A stretch of DNA of 64,000 nucleotides from Gammaproteobacteria bacterium (GTDB lineage: Bacteria > Pseudomonadota > Gammaproteobacteria > Pseudomonadales > Azotimanducaceae): contig JAJFJZ010000010.1 in NCBI GenBank assembly GCA_021773565.1, forward strand, positions 124,001 through 188,000. Reading direction: 5' to 3'. The notes under the pieces were generated by a model. That model was given only the letters and a program-made list of their open reading frames with translations, was not told where the DNA came from and searched no databases. Position 1 is the first letter of the stretch. Every line of letters starts with the position of its first letter. A program made the position numbers and the translations under genes. Below are positions 26,566-37,020 of the stretch, piece by piece.

Positions 26566-27683
26566 CGATGACTGTGAATATATTCCAGCCTTGCACGTTG
26601 AATAGCCTCACCCAGACGGGTACCAGACATTTTTTTGATCTGTTGAATATCCGCTACACCAATCCTCGATAGCGCTCGGCACAACTGGACAAGCTTGTCC
26701 GGGTCGCTCTCCCCACAAATACCTATCACTTTCAGCAGCGCCTCAAAGTCTGACGATTGTCTTAAGGCACCCATGGAACTCACCACTTCAAGCAGATCTT
26801 CATCTGATACTGTTTGCCAGCTACTTAACAAAACACCGTACTCAGCCAGGTGCATTACGCCGCGCTGAAACTTTTTCGGTACTTTAAGGCGAGTAGACAG
26901 GGACCGACTTTGATCCGGCAACAGGAACCACCCCAGGGCTGCATATTTCTGCCACTGCAATGTGTCAGCGCCTGACGCGTTATCAGGCATCTTGCTGAAA
27001 TCCGCATCGATTCGATTCCAGACGAGCCCCAGTTTAGCAGTATCAATAGAACCAAGCTCAGAAAACCAGTCCTGCATGCCAGCGCAGCTTTGCAACACGC
27101 TAAAAAACTTTTCAGCACCTGGCCTGGCCAGGGTTTTATGTAGTTCCTGCCATACGCGCTCTGCTGAAACCTGTTTTAAAGTACCACTGGCACACATTTC
27201 GCGTAACAGCTTTTGCGTTTTCTGGGCAATGCTAAAACCAAGCCCGGCGAAACGCGCATAAAATCGGGCCGTGCGAAGAACCCTTAAAGGGTCTTCAGCA
27301 AAAGCAACGGATACGTGTCGCAGTACCCTGGCTTGCAAATCATCAAACCCGCCGTAGGGGTCTACGAGGGCGCCATGCTCATCCTGCGCCATGGCGTTTA
27401 TGCTTAGGTCACGACGTAACAAATCTTCCTCAAGGCTTACATATACATTGGCATCTACCGAAAAACCCTTATGGCCAGGACCGGTTTTTCTTTCGGTTCG
27501 CGCCAGTGCATATTCCTCATGGCTTTTGGGGTGCAAAAAAACCGGGAAATCCTTGCCTACCTGCGAATAACCAAGCTGAAGTAGCTCCTCTGCTGAAGAA
27601 CCGACCACCACCCAATCCTTTTCATCCACCGCAAGACCCAGGAGTGCATCCCGAACCGCCCCCCCTACTAGATATACCTGCAT
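26562..27683 (-). CDS. cca: CCA-adding tRNA nucleotidyltransferase (short form, no HD domain)
   Basis: 373 residues. N-terminal class II nucleotidyltransferase head: YLVGGAVRDALLGL and the Asp pair in VDEKDWVVVG, then RRDLSINAMAQDEHG and EDPLRVLRTARFYARFAGLGF. E. coli Cca has a C-terminal HD phosphohydrolase domain; here the C-terminal part is shorter and no HD motif is visible. It adds or repairs the 3' CCA of tRNAs. Convergent with folB and the last gene of the lptD-to-cca run, 90 bases after apaH. Confidence 0.95.
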   Translation of the reverse strand: MQVYLVGGAVRDALLGLAVDEKDWVVVGSSAEELLQLGYSQVGKDFPVFLHPKSHEEYALARTERKTGPGHKGFSVDANVYVSLEEDLLRRDLSINAMAQDEHGALVDPYGGFDDLQARVLRHVSVAFAEDPLRVLRTARFYARFAGLGFSIAQKTQKLLREMCASGTLKQVSAERVWQELHKTLARPGAEKFFSVLQSCAGMQDWFSELGSIDTAKLGLVWNRIDADFSKMPDNASGADTLQWQKYAALGWFLLPDQSRSLSTRLKVPKKFQRGVMHLAEYGVLLSSWQTVSDEDLLEVVSSMGALRQSSDFEALLKVIGICGESDPDKLVQLCRALSRIGVADIQQIKKMSGTRLGEAIQRARLEYIHSHR

Positions 27684-27773
27684 GCTTGCCCGCTTTGCAA
27701 TTTGTTCGTCAACCTGTGTTGCATCAGTGTAACCGGAAAAACAGAAACCCGGTGAGACCGCCCGGCAGAATTT

Positions 27774-28577
27774 CTAGGCTAAACATGCAACGCTTGTTCT
27801 AACACCACTTTCGATGCACTGCGCAGTTAGACTCTCTCCCCACACACAAGCTGTATCCAGCGCAAAAATACCCTCGTTTATTGTCCGCCCCCCCAAAGAA
27901 GCCCAGTGCCCAAAAAAGATTCTGGTCTCCTCCGGAGAGCGCAATTCATACCAGGCTTCATAACCCGGGTGTTGATTTCCGGGCGGGCCTTTCTCCGCAA
28001 ACTCAAGCGTTCCATCCGGCCTGATATAACGCATACGGGTAAGATAATTGGTGATACAACGCATACGCTGCATACCGCTATATCCAGGGTTCCACGGGTT
28101 AGGAACATTGCCGTACATTTCTGCAAAATACTCTTCCGTATTCGTGTTTATAAATTCGCACAGTTCAGCAGCAAACGTTTCTGCCTGGTCCAGGCTCCAC
28201 ATATGCGGGATGCCCGCATGACTCATACAGGCCTGTAATTTTTGGTCACGATGGAAGAGCGGTTTGGATACCAGCCACAGCATAAGTTCGTGCGTATCCG
28301 AAGCGGAGAGAATTTCCTCAAAAGTATCTTTCGGCCGTGCGTCATGATCGGCAAAATAAATTGCCAACAGGTGCAGGTCATGATTACCCAAAACTACAAT
28401 GGCACTATCACCAAGCGACTTTACAAACCGCAGTACTTTCAGGGATTCAGGTCCCCGGTTTACCAGATCTCCGGTTAACCAGAGGAAATCCTTTTTTTTG
28501 TCAAAGTTAATGCGCTTGAGCAGCCGTTCCAGCTCAGCAAAACAGCCCTGAATATCGCCAACCACATAACTGGCCAC
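27774..28577 (-). CDS. apaH: Diadenosine tetraphosphatase
   Basis: 267 residues of the metallophosphoesterase fold: VVGDIQGCFAELERLL, WLTGDLVNRGPESLKVL and VLGNHDLHLL supply the two-metal centre. It hydrolyses Ap4A to two ADP and removes 5'-Np4 caps from RNA. The start is GTG, immediately after the rsmA TAG stop with no spacing, so coupling is likely. The rsmA-apaH order is the standard one. Confidence 0.96.
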   Translation of the reverse strand: MASYVVGDIQGCFAELERLLKRINFDKKKDFLWLTGDLVNRGPESLKVLRFVKSLGDSAIVVLGNHDLHLLAIYFADHDARPKDTFEEILSASDTHELMLWLVSKPLFHRDQKLQACMSHAGIPHMWSLDQAETFAAELCEFINTNTEEYFAEMYGNVPNPWNPGYSGMQRMRCITNYLTRMRYIRPDGTLEFAEKGPPGNQHPGYEAWYELRSPEETRIFFGHWASLGGRTINEGIFALDTACVWGESLTAQCIESGVRTSVACLA

Positions 28578-29354
28578 CTAGCTAATCCCCGCTGCGCTAA
28601 GTTCATTGCTCAGAGCAACCCAGTCGGACACCTCCAGATTTTCAGGCCGCACTGAACGATCCACCGTGCTCTCGGGCAGCTCAACCAGGTAGATCGCCAG
28701 GGCATTTCGCAGGGTTTTGCGACGTTGGCTGAATGCTGTTCTAAGCACTTTTTTAAACAACGCCCGGTCAGCGAGTTGAAGCGGTTCGACTTTGGGAGAT
28801 AGACGTACAAAGGCAGAATTCACCTTGGGCGCCGGTGTAAAACTCTGCGGTGAGACATCCAGTATTTTTTCTATATCACACAGATACTGCATCATAATTC
28901 CCAAGCGTCCCCAGCTTTTCGTGTTCACCTGCGCACACAATCTGTCTACCACTTCTTTTTGCAACATAAAATGCATGTCCTGAATACATTCTGCGTGGGC
29001 CAGCAGTACATCAAGCAAGGGTGTTGAAATATTGTAGGGCAGATTACCAACCACGCGCCACTTATCTGTAGTGCTGCCGAATAAGGCAGAAAAATCAAAT
29101 TTTAGTATGTCGGCTTCGATCACCTGCACACCCGGGAATTCCTGGCGTAACCGGGGCACCAGATCGCGGTCGATCTCAATCGCATAAAACCGCGGCAGGT
29201 GTTTCGCCAAGAGCCGTGTCAGCGCACCCTGTCCGGGTCCAATCTCCAGCAATTGATCCCGCGGCCCCAGATTCAGGCTATGAACAATGCCGTGCAGAAT
29301 CCCTTCGTCAGTGAGAAAATTCTGGCTAAATCTACGCCGTGCTTTGTGAGCCAT
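28578..29354 (-). CDS. rsmA: 16S rRNA (adenine1518/1519-N6)-dimethyltransferase
   Basis: 258 residues from ATG 29354 (MAHKARRRFSQNFL); longer frames run through pdxA. SAM-binding GPGQGALTRLL, EIDRDLVPRL, and the catalytic VVGNLPYNIS motif are present. It dimethylates two adjacent adenines in helix 45 of 16S rRNA late in 30S assembly. Its start lies 23 bases inside the pdxA 3' end, and apaH begins directly after its stop. Confidence 0.96.
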   Translation of the reverse strand: MAHKARRRFSQNFLTDEGILHGIVHSLNLGPRDQLLEIGPGQGALTRLLAKHLPRFYAIEIDRDLVPRLRQEFPGVQVIEADILKFDFSALFGSTTDKWRVVGNLPYNISTPLLDVLLAHAECIQDMHFMLQKEVVDRLCAQVNTKSWGRLGIMMQYLCDIEKILDVSPQSFTPAPKVNSAFVRLSPKVEPLQLADRALFKKVLRTAFSQRRKTLRNALAIYLVELPESTVDRSVRPENLEVSDWVALSNELSAAGIS

Positions 29355-30315
29355 GTGCCACCAATGTACCTGCCATGCCCAAGGCCTGCGAAAGACTTGC
29401 CGAACTGGCACTACCGCTACCGGCAAGATCAAGGGCAGTTCCATGATCAACAGAGGTTCTTATGAGGGGCAATCCGAGCGTGATGTTTACTGCAGAACCA
29501 AAGCCCTTGTACTTGAGCACGGGCAAACCCTGATCGTGATACATGGCTACAACCACATCCCCCTGCGCAAGCATGTTAGGCGTAAAAACGGTATCTGCAG
29601 GATATGGCCCGCTTACGGACATGCCCTGTGTGGAAAGGGCTTTAATCACTGGTTGAATTACTTCTATTTCTTCACGGCCCAGATGCCCCTGTTCACCGGC
29701 ATGCGGGTTCAATCCACAGACAAGGATGCGCGGATTGCTAATCCCAAACTGGTCACGCAATGCCGCGTGAACTATTCTTAAAGTATCTCTGAGCCCGTTT
29801 ATTGTTAGGCTGGCAGAAACCCGGGCAAGGGGAATGTGCACCGTCGCCAGCGCTACGCGCAGATCACCTGCCGCGAGCATCATTACAACGTTTTCGCAAT
29901 TACAGGCCCGGGCCAGATAATCCGTATGACCGGTAAAATCCACTCCTGCATCACTAATGACAGATTTTTGCACCGGTCCGGTCACCAGCGCTGAATAGTC
30001 ACCGCTTAAACATCCTTCAACAGCGAGATCCAGCGTTGCGAGTACGTAGGCGGAATTGCGCTTGTCCAGCACACCGGCGGTAACCGGCACCGACAGGGGC
30101 ACTGGAACCATGGATAGCTCACCAGCCTCACGTGTAACACCTGCCCCCATAGAAATATGCAGTTTCAGCCCCAGAATGTTGGCACGTTGCCCGAGCAGTT
30201 CCGGGTCTGCTATTACTAGCCAGTCAGTATTGCGTTTGGACTGCGCAAGCTGTATTACCAGATCAGGCCCGATACCTGCAGGTTCTCCCGGAGTAATTGC
30301 CAGCGGACGCGTCAA
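29332..30315 (-). CDS. pdxA: 4-hydroxythreonine-4-phosphate dehydrogenase
   Basis: 327 residues, beginning RPLAITPGEPAGIGPDL; metal-binding His residues lie in TGHTDYLAR, LNPHAGEQGHLG and MYHDQGLPVLKYKG. It oxidises 4-phosphohydroxy-L-threonine in the DXP-dependent pyridoxal phosphate pathway. The start codon is TTG, overlapping the surA TGA stop (TTGA). This matches the surA-pdxA-rsmA-apaH order of E. coli and Pseudomonas. Confidence 0.96.
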   Translation of the reverse strand: MTRPLAITPGEPAGIGPDLVIQLAQSKRNTDWLVIADPELLGQRANILGLKLHISMGAGVTREAGELSMVPVPLSVPVTAGVLDKRNSAYVLATLDLAVEGCLSGDYSALVTGPVQKSVISDAGVDFTGHTDYLARACNCENVVMMLAAGDLRVALATVHIPLARVSASLTINGLRDTLRIVHAALRDQFGISNPRILVCGLNPHAGEQGHLGREEIEVIQPVIKALSTQGMSVSGPYPADTVFTPNMLAQGDVVVAMYHDQGLPVLKYKGFGSAVNITLGLPLIRTSVDHGTALDLAGSGSASSASLSQALGMAGTLVAHGSQSTA

Positions 30316-31589
30316 AGCCTGAGTTCTACATAAGCCTCATCGCGAATTTCTTTCAGCCATACCTGTAGCTCTTCATCAAAACGACGGCTATGCAGTACCT
30401 GCACCGCCATATTTTTGCGCGCTTTTTCGCTCATGTCCTGGGTTCTGCGTTCAAGGATTTCCGCAATGTGCCAGCCAAAAGAGGTTTTAAAGGGCTTGCT
30501 TACTTCACCAATGGGTTGAGTGCGCATTACTTCTGCAAACTCCGGCACCATGGTTGCAGGCTCGCTCCAACCCATATCACCACCCGTCAGGGCATTTGAA
30601 GGATCATCCGAAAATTCACGCGCCATAGCAGCAAACTCCTCTCCATCGATAATCCGCTGATAGATACTTTGAATGAGTTCCTGGGTCTGTTCCTCGGACT
30701 GGATTTCGGAGTTACGCAGCAATATGTGCCGCACATTTACCTGCTCTGCTGTTTCAGAGCCCGCCCCGCGCATTTCCAGTAATTGGACAATATGAAAACC
30801 GCTGGCGCTACGAATCGGCTCAAGCGTATCACCTACTTTCAAACCGAGTATCTGTTCACCGTACAAACTGGGCATCTCTCCGGCTTTACGCCACCCCATA
30901 TCGCCCCCTTCCAGAGCATTCGACCCGGCTGATTTGGCGATTGCCATCTGGCGAAAATTGGCACCCTCCACCAAATTGTCGTAGATGCTGTCGGCTTCTT
31001 CCTGCGCCCGGGCAATAACTTCGGCACTGGCTCTGTCTTCCAGGGCCAACAAGATATGACCGACCCGATACTCATCGGAAAATGTCTGCTGTCCAACCGG
31101 AGAATTTAACAATTCCTCAATCTCCTGTTCGGAAATAAATACCCGACGGTTTACCTGTGCCCGCTGCACACGATTAATTACAATCTCGCGACGAATACTT
31201 TCGCGAAATTCATTGTAATCCATGCCATCCGCAGCCAGTCGCGCACGAAAATCGTCCAGCGACATCTGGTTTTGTTGTGCTATGCCAGTGATAGATCGCG
31301 TCAGGGTTTCATCATCAATACGCACACCCGCACGCTCCCCCATCTGTAACTGCAGGGACTCCATTACCAGACGTTCCACCAGTTGGGACATGAGTATCTC
31401 TTTGGGTGGCAGTTCGATATTAGCCATCTTCATCTGTGTCTCTACATCACCTAAACGCGCGAGCAATTCGGAAGCCAGCACCACATCCTCGTCAACGATC
31501 GCAACAATTCCTTCCAGCTCCCTGCTTTGGGCATGAAGGGAAATTGCATAAGCAAAAATTGCTGCAATTAACAGGTTTTTTAAGGCCAT
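30312..31589 (-). CDS. surA: Periplasmic peptidyl-prolyl isomerase / chaperone SurA
   Basis: 425 residues: a signal peptide (to about residue 20, ending LHAQS), an N-terminal chaperone domain, two parvulin PpiC domains near residues 170-270 (VGHILLALED) and 285-380 (VRHILLRNSE), and a C-terminal helix. It escorts unfolded outer-membrane proteins through the periplasm to the Bam complex. It begins directly after the lptD stop; LptD is one of its best-known clients. Confidence 0.97.
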   Translation of the reverse strand: MALKNLLIAAIFAYAISLHAQSRELEGIVAIVDEDVVLASELLARLGDVETQMKMANIELPPKEILMSQLVERLVMESLQLQMGERAGVRIDDETLTRSITGIAQQNQMSLDDFRARLAADGMDYNEFRESIRREIVINRVQRAQVNRRVFISEQEIEELLNSPVGQQTFSDEYRVGHILLALEDRASAEVIARAQEEADSIYDNLVEGANFRQMAIAKSAGSNALEGGDMGWRKAGEMPSLYGEQILGLKVGDTLEPIRSASGFHIVQLLEMRGAGSETAEQVNVRHILLRNSEIQSEEQTQELIQSIYQRIIDGEEFAAMAREFSDDPSNALTGGDMGWSEPATMVPEFAEVMRTQPIGEVSKPFKTSFGWHIAEILERRTQDMSEKARKNMAVQVLHSRRFDEELQVWLKEIRDEAYVELRL

Positions 31590-33980
31590 CTACTGTCTCC
31601 GTTGGAATCCTCTGATCCCGTTTTCCATTATGTTGTCTATTTTGCTACCAAAACCTGCCAGCCCCTTAAATACCACCTGAAAGAATATTCCCTTATCGGT
31701 ATCAAGGTCTTCAATAGGGCGGTTGCTGGGATTATCAATATATTTGCGCGCCAATACTCTCAGGCGCCAACAGCAGTTATTATATTCCAGACCGCCAAAG
31801 GTCTCGATGGTTCGATTAAAATTCAGATCGTAGTTGTAACGTCCGATCAGGTTCCAGTGTTTTCCCAGGGCCCAGTAGGCCGAAAAATCCAGCTGGCTTA
31901 TGTCCGTTGCCAGGTCTCGCGAGCGGTAACCTAAATTAAGCAAGCGCCGCTCATCGCGCCTATACTGTAAATAGAAATTGCTCTCATCTATCTCCGAGTT
32001 TTTGGTATCCCAGACCACGGCCACCCCTATGCGGTATTTACTACCCAGTGCTGCTGACATTTCGCCTGCCAGGGCAGATGCGTTCGTCACGTTATCTGGA
32101 TCATCAGGGCTGCTTAGCGGAGTGTTCAGACTCACACGCCGGTCCCTAAAATACTGGATGCGGCCCAGACTTGCACGAAGATACTCCCGCCCGCTGGACA
32201 ATCCCATAAATCGTGTGCTGACTCCCACTGATATCTGGTTGGCATCGCCAAGGCGGTCGAGTCCGGTAAATCGGTTATCCCGATAAAGCTGACTGTATCC
32301 GAAGGTCAAGGCACTGGAGTCAAAACGTGGTAACAAATCCTGGTCTTCGTATCCCTGGTAAAGATAGAAAATACGGGGTTCCAAAGTCTGCAGAATATCC
32401 ATGCCAAATAAATTCAGGGTACGATCAAAATACAGGCCACCGTCTACACTCGCCATACCAACGCTGCGCCTGGGTGAGGTTTCAACAGTTTCCGGCACGT
32501 CCTTGAGTTTGTATCCGGTATACTTATAGGCAGCTGCAAACTTTAAAAACCCGGCATTCCAGAGCAAGGGTAATTCAAGTCTCGGTTCAATGTGCAGGCG
32601 ATCACCAACAATCCTGTTTAGCCCAGTGAAGTTTGAGTTATCGCGCTCAAAACTCACCCACTCTCCGCTGATAGTAAAATTTGCAATCCCCAAACCCTTG
32701 TGCCAGGACAATTCAAGCTCCGGCAGGCGCTGGTATGCATTAGGGCGTAAGGAATCCAGATTCTGGAATGCCTGGGCCCAGAACCGTGCCGACAGACCCG
32801 CCTTTCGGTATCGCAGTTCAGCACGGCGTTCCAGTTGAGCCTGGCTGGACACTCCCAGATTGGAACCCAGATCGCGAAAATACTCATCATCACTCACACG
32901 TTGATAATCAAGGATAGTGGTAAAGCGTCCCACCTGACCGCGGTGATCAGCTGCAATTAGCCATCGATTCGCTTTCTTAAAATCGCCCCCTGGATTAAGT
33001 ACCAGAAAATCCTTTTTCGACAATTCGCCATTAAACAACTTGTCCCGGTGCAGGTACGCACCGTTTATATTGCTGCTCTCCCAGGAAGAGAGGTGACGAA
33101 ATTCAGCTTCAACACCCAGTCCCCGATTGGAAACCACGCGAGGTGCCAACAGGGCATCGTAGTCCGGCGCTAGATTCAGATAATAGGGCAGCGTGAAATC
33201 GAGACCATCTTCACCCGAGTAACCCAGACTCGGAAATAAAAACCCGCTTTGCCGTTCATCGTTAACGGGGAACTTAATGTAGGGCGTGTAAAACACCGGA
33301 ATACTACCCACTTTAAGTACGGCATTGTTAGCAACCGCGTAATTGGAGTCTTCCTCAATCACCAGTGACTTGCTCGCTAGCGTCCAGCTATCGTTACCGG
33401 GCTCACAGCGGGTAAAAATGCTACGGGTAAGGCTCAAATCTCCATTTTCATTGCGCAGTACCAAATCGGAAGTGCCGCGAAAGTCATCATCGGGAAGTAC
33501 GATCTCAGCGTTTTCCAGCCGAGCCGTTTCATCTTTGATGTTGACCTCACCGCGTTGGCCTCGCATTACCACCCCGGGTTCTCGCAAAGTAACCTCCGAA
33601 GGTAGTTCTACATTACGATCCTCTTCAAAGTACGTCGCCCGATCTGTCTGGAGCGAAGTATTGCCTTGCTCGATGGTAACGCCTTCACGAAGTTCCGCCT
33701 TGCCGCTGTCCCATCGCGTCAACTTCCCGGCAGTGGCATGTACGGGCAGCTGTGAACGCTCCCCGGGCGGGTCTTCGGGATAGGCTTGCTGGTAGTAGGC
33801 ACCTGTACAATACTCCGGAATATTTCGTTGTCCCAATAGCTCCGCACGCGTCCGCCACTCCTGCTCAGCCAGCGACTCAGCATGTGCCTGCATGAAAGTC
33901 AGGAGTACCGGCGCAAATATAGCTACAACAGAAAAGATGCAAGGGCGTAAAAAACTGGTTGGGGTTCTGGTTGATAACAT
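31590..33980 (-). CDS. lptD: LPS-assembly protein LptD
   Basis: 796 residues from ATG 33980; an upstream ATG at 34070 would run through the divergent promoter and lacks a ribosome site. A signal sequence ends near AHAES, the periplasmic OstA/LptA-like jellyroll follows (RWDSGKAELREGVTIEQGNTSLQTDRATYFEEDRNVEL), and the C-terminal two-thirds is the beta-barrel rich in aromatic/Gly strands. Cys pairs for the inter-domain disulfides are seen early (EYCTGAYY, FTRCEPG) and late (NNCCWRL). It inserts LPS in the outer leaflet with LptE. Confidence 0.96.
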   Translation of the reverse strand: MLSTRTPTSFLRPCIFSVVAIFAPVLLTFMQAHAESLAEQEWRTRAELLGQRNIPEYCTGAYYQQAYPEDPPGERSQLPVHATAGKLTRWDSGKAELREGVTIEQGNTSLQTDRATYFEEDRNVELPSEVTLREPGVVMRGQRGEVNIKDETARLENAEIVLPDDDFRGTSDLVLRNENGDLSLTRSIFTRCEPGNDSWTLASKSLVIEEDSNYAVANNAVLKVGSIPVFYTPYIKFPVNDERQSGFLFPSLGYSGEDGLDFTLPYYLNLAPDYDALLAPRVVSNRGLGVEAEFRHLSSWESSNINGAYLHRDKLFNGELSKKDFLVLNPGGDFKKANRWLIAADHRGQVGRFTTILDYQRVSDDEYFRDLGSNLGVSSQAQLERRAELRYRKAGLSARFWAQAFQNLDSLRPNAYQRLPELELSWHKGLGIANFTISGEWVSFERDNSNFTGLNRIVGDRLHIEPRLELPLLWNAGFLKFAAAYKYTGYKLKDVPETVETSPRRSVGMASVDGGLYFDRTLNLFGMDILQTLEPRIFYLYQGYEDQDLLPRFDSSALTFGYSQLYRDNRFTGLDRLGDANQISVGVSTRFMGLSSGREYLRASLGRIQYFRDRRVSLNTPLSSPDDPDNVTNASALAGEMSAALGSKYRIGVAVVWDTKNSEIDESNFYLQYRRDERRLLNLGYRSRDLATDISQLDFSAYWALGKHWNLIGRYNYDLNFNRTIETFGGLEYNNCCWRLRVLARKYIDNPSNRPIEDLDTDKGIFFQVVFKGLAGFGSKIDNIMENGIRGFQRRQ

Positions 33981-34123
33981 AAGGCGCGATAATAAAAGAT
34001 TAGTTACGCCGGGTCGCCTAATACACCCGATAATTTGCCCTAAAGGCAAAAGTTCGGCTAAAAGAAACAAAACTTACTACCCGGACCACTGCCCTGGTCT
34101 ACTACCCCATGTATAATGCCTGC

Positions 34124-34828
34124 ATGAGCACTCAAAAAACCACTGAGCAAAATGAAGCGTGGATTGCCCCATCTATTCTGGCTGCAGATTTTGCGCGACT
34201 GGGCGAAGAGGTGGAGAATGTCCTGGATGCCGGGGCCGACATTATTCATTTTGACGTGATGGACAATCACTACGTCCCTAATCTTAGTATTGGGCCGCTG
34301 GTACTTGAATCTCTCACCCGCCATTTGTCCAATCGGCCTGGAAAAGCGCTTATGGATGTACATTTGATGGTTAAACCCGTAGATCGTCTTATTGGTGATT
34401 TTCTGGACGCCGGTGCGGACTTCATTACATTCCACCCCGAAGCCACGGAACATATCCATCGATCCTTGACTCTGGTTAAGGAAGGAGGTGCAAAAGCAGG
34501 CCTGGTCTTTAATCCGGCAACTTCGCTTGAATACCTCGATCACGTGATGGAATTGGTAGACATGATACTCATCATGTCGGTCAATCCCGGTTTTGGCGGT
34601 CAGGCCTTTATTCCGGCCAGTTTAAATAAACTGGCAGATGCCAGAGCTATCATCGACGCTAGCGGACGCGACATTCGCCTTGAGATTGACGGCGGGATTA
34701 AAACTGAAAATATAGCGCAGGCTGCCCTGGCAGGTGCGGACACTTTTGTTGCCGGTTCCGCGATTTTCGGTAGCGCAGATTACGCACATACCATTACAGC
34801 CATGCGCCGCCAGCTACAACATAACTGA
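34124..34828 (+). CDS. rpe: Ribulose-phosphate 3-epimerase
   Basis: 234 residues from ATG 34124. The TIM-barrel signature is complete: [56 protein letters not shown] and EIDGGI. It interconverts ribulose-5-phosphate and xylulose-5-phosphate. A perfect TATAAT at 34112-34117 ends only seven bases before the ATG, and no ribosome site is visible, so the message may be leaderless or nearly so. First gene of rpe-gph-trpE, divergent from lptD. Confidence 0.95.
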   Translation: MSTQKTTEQNEAWIAPSILAADFARLGEEVENVLDAGADIIHFDVMDNHYVPNLSIGPLVLESLTRHLSNRPGKALMDVHLMVKPVDRLIGDFLDAGADFITFHPEATEHIHRSLTLVKEGGAKAGLVFNPATSLEYLDHVMELVDMILIMSVNPGFGGQAFIPASLNKLADARAIIDASGRDIRLEIDGGIKTENIAQAALAGADTFVAGSAIFGSADYAHTITAMRRQLQHN

Positions 34829-34840
34829 CCAGTCGCGATT

Positions 34841-35527
34841 TTGAAAACATACGCTGCCTATCTCTTTGATCTGGATGGAACACTTGTTGATACCGCGCCT
34901 GATATCGCCGTGGCGTTTAATCACGCGATGTATAGCTACGGTTTTCCCGAATCCAGTGAGGCAGAAATCAGAAATTGGGTGGGCTTCGGCGCGCGCGTAA
35001 TGATTGTGCAGGCTTTTGAGTACTATGGTCTGCAAAAACAGACACGGGATAGTGGGCTGATCGATGATATGTTCTCATGCTTTCGTCAGTACTACAGCGC
35101 AAATCTTGCAAAACTCAGCAAACCCTATTCGGGAGTTGTTGAAGCACTTCAGCAAATGAGACAACACAATATTCCACTGGGCCTCGTTACCAACAAGGCC
35201 GCTGTGTTTACCAGACCCCTGCTTGTTGCGCTAAATGTGGGTCAATTTTTTCAAGCCATCGTGAGCGGCGATACACTCGCGGTTAACAAACCTTCACCAG
35301 AGCCCGCCCTGCACGCATGCGAATTGCTGAAGGTATCGCCAGCAGAAACACTATTTGTCGGTGATTCAATTACCGACGTGAATTGCGCCAGAGCGGCTGG
35401 TTGTGACGTAGCCTGTTTTCGGCATGGCTATAATCATGGTACTCCAGCAGAAACATTGGGAGCAGATTTTGTGTTCGACACCTTTCAGCAGTTATTACCC
35501 ATGAACAACACAACAGCACCCAACTAG
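34841..35527 (+). CDS. gph: Phosphoglycolate phosphatase
   Basis: 228 residues, HAD superfamily: [14 protein letters not shown] with the nucleophilic Asp, [16 protein letters not shown] (motif II) and [17 protein letters not shown] (motif IV). It dephosphorylates 2-phosphoglycolate formed by oxidative damage or oxygenase activity. The start is TTG, 12 bases after rpe, and the trpE GTG overlaps its stop. The rpe-gph-trpE arrangement is conserved in Pseudomonas. Confidence 0.93.
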   Translation: MKTYAAYLFDLDGTLVDTAPDIAVAFNHAMYSYGFPESSEAEIRNWVGFGARVMIVQAFEYYGLQKQTRDSGLIDDMFSCFRQYYSANLAKLSKPYSGVVEALQQMRQHNIPLGLVTNKAAVFTRPLLVALNVGQFFQAIVSGDTLAVNKPSPEPALHACELLKVSPAETLFVGDSITDVNCARAAGCDVACFRHGYNHGTPAETLGADFVFDTFQQLLPMNNTTAPN

Positions 35528-37020
35528 TGGACGCGCAAAGCTACAAAAAATACGCAGACGCCGGCTACAACCGCATTCCGGTAGTACGAACCGCACTCGC
35601 TGATCTGGATACCCCCCTGTCTACGTACCTTAAACTGGTACGAACGCAAACAGAGTCTCAATACTCCTATTTGCTGGAGTCTTCACAAGGAGGGGAAAAA
35701 TGGGGACGGTATTCCATTATTGGCTTGCCTGCCCAGACTATCCTGACAGTGCGGGGAAACAACATCCAGATCCACCATAAGGGCGCACTTATCGAAACTG
35801 CGCAGCACCAGGATCCATTGGCTTTTGTGGAGCAATACCAAAAACGTTTTAAAGTCGCGCCAGTGGAAGGTTTGCCACGTTTTTATGGCGGGCTGGTGGG
35901 ATACTTTGCATACGATACCGTACGCTATTCAGAGAAGAGACTCGCGGCAAGTACTCCACCCGACACCATGAATACACCCGATATTTTGCTCATGGTGTCT
36001 AACGAAGTGATTGTGTTTGACAATATCAAGGGGCGCATGCACATCGTTTACCTGAGCGATCCTGCGGAGGCGAATGCACTTGATCAGGCACAGTCCCGCC
36101 TGACTGTGCTGACAAAAAAAATGGCTGCTAAAACTCCTGAAATTGGCAAGAGTCGATCTAACGCAGCAATAAAAGAAAGTGATTTTGTGTCAGAGTTTGG
36201 TCACGAAACCTACCTGCAGGTTGTAGATAAAATCAAGGACTACATTATTGCCGGTGACGTCATGCAGGTAGTGCCATCGCAGCGCATGTCGGTCCCATTC
36301 ACTTCAGACCCCATCAATCTGTACCGCGCTTTGCGCAGCCTGAATCCATCTCCCTACATGTATTTTATGGATTTAGGCGATTTTCACATAGTCAGCTCGT
36401 CTCCTGAAATTCTTGCACGGGTGGAAGACGGTAAAGTTGTTAACCGCCCCCTCGCTGGAACCCGGCATCGCGGTAAAACCGCGGAAGAAGATCTGCAACT
36501 GGAAATGGATTTGTTGTCCGACCCTAAAGACCTGGCTGAACACCTTATGTTGATAGACCTGGGTAGAAACGATGTTGGTCGCATTGCCAAAACCGGTACC
36601 GTTGAAGTATCCGAGCAGTTCACGATAGAGCGTTATTCACACGTCATGCACATATCCAGCAACATCACAGGTGAGCTAAAACCCGGCTACACAGCCATCG
36701 ATGTGCTGCGTGCGAGCCTGCCGGTAGGAACCCTGTCGGGCGCTCCAAAAATTCGAGCCATGGAAATAATAGATGAGCTGGAGCCGTCCAAACGCGGTAT
36801 ATACGGAGGTGCTGTGGGATACCTGGCATGGAACGGGAATATGGACATGGCAATCGCCATAAGGACCGCAATCGTGAAGGATGGCCTCATGTTCATTCAG
36901 GCCGGAGGGGGAGTCGTAGCAGATTCTGTTCCACAACTTGAGTGGGAAGAGAGTATGAACAAAGGCCGGGCAATCTTCACGGCGGCAGCTTCTGCGGAAG
37001 CTAATTCGTGGACATCATAA
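35527..37020 (+). CDS. trpE: Anthranilate synthase component I
   Basis: 497 residues; GTG start overlapping the gph TAG by one base. The N-terminal tryptophan-binding region includes [18 protein letters not shown]; the chorismate-utilising domain contains [51 protein letters not shown] and [22 protein letters not shown]. It makes anthranilate from chorismate with ammonia from TrpG. The 3' end overlaps the convergent VOC lipoprotein gene by 20 bases. TrpG is 4.1 kb downstream rather than adjacent. Confidence 0.97.
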   Translation: MDAQSYKKYADAGYNRIPVVRTALADLDTPLSTYLKLVRTQTESQYSYLLESSQGGEKWGRYSIIGLPAQTILTVRGNNIQIHHKGALIETAQHQDPLAFVEQYQKRFKVAPVEGLPRFYGGLVGYFAYDTVRYSEKRLAASTPPDTMNTPDILLMVSNEVIVFDNIKGRMHIVYLSDPAEANALDQAQSRLTVLTKKMAAKTPEIGKSRSNAAIKESDFVSEFGHETYLQVVDKIKDYIIAGDVMQVVPSQRMSVPFTSDPINLYRALRSLNPSPYMYFMDLGDFHIVSSSPEILARVEDGKVVNRPLAGTRHRGKTAEEDLQLEMDLLSDPKDLAEHLMLIDLGRNDVGRIAKTGTVEVSEQFTIERYSHVMHISSNITGELKPGYTAIDVLRASLPVGTLSGAPKIRAMEIIDELEPSKRGIYGGAVGYLAWNGNMDMAIAIRTAIVKDGLMFIQAGGGVVADSVPQLEWEESMNKGRAIFTAAASAEANSWTS

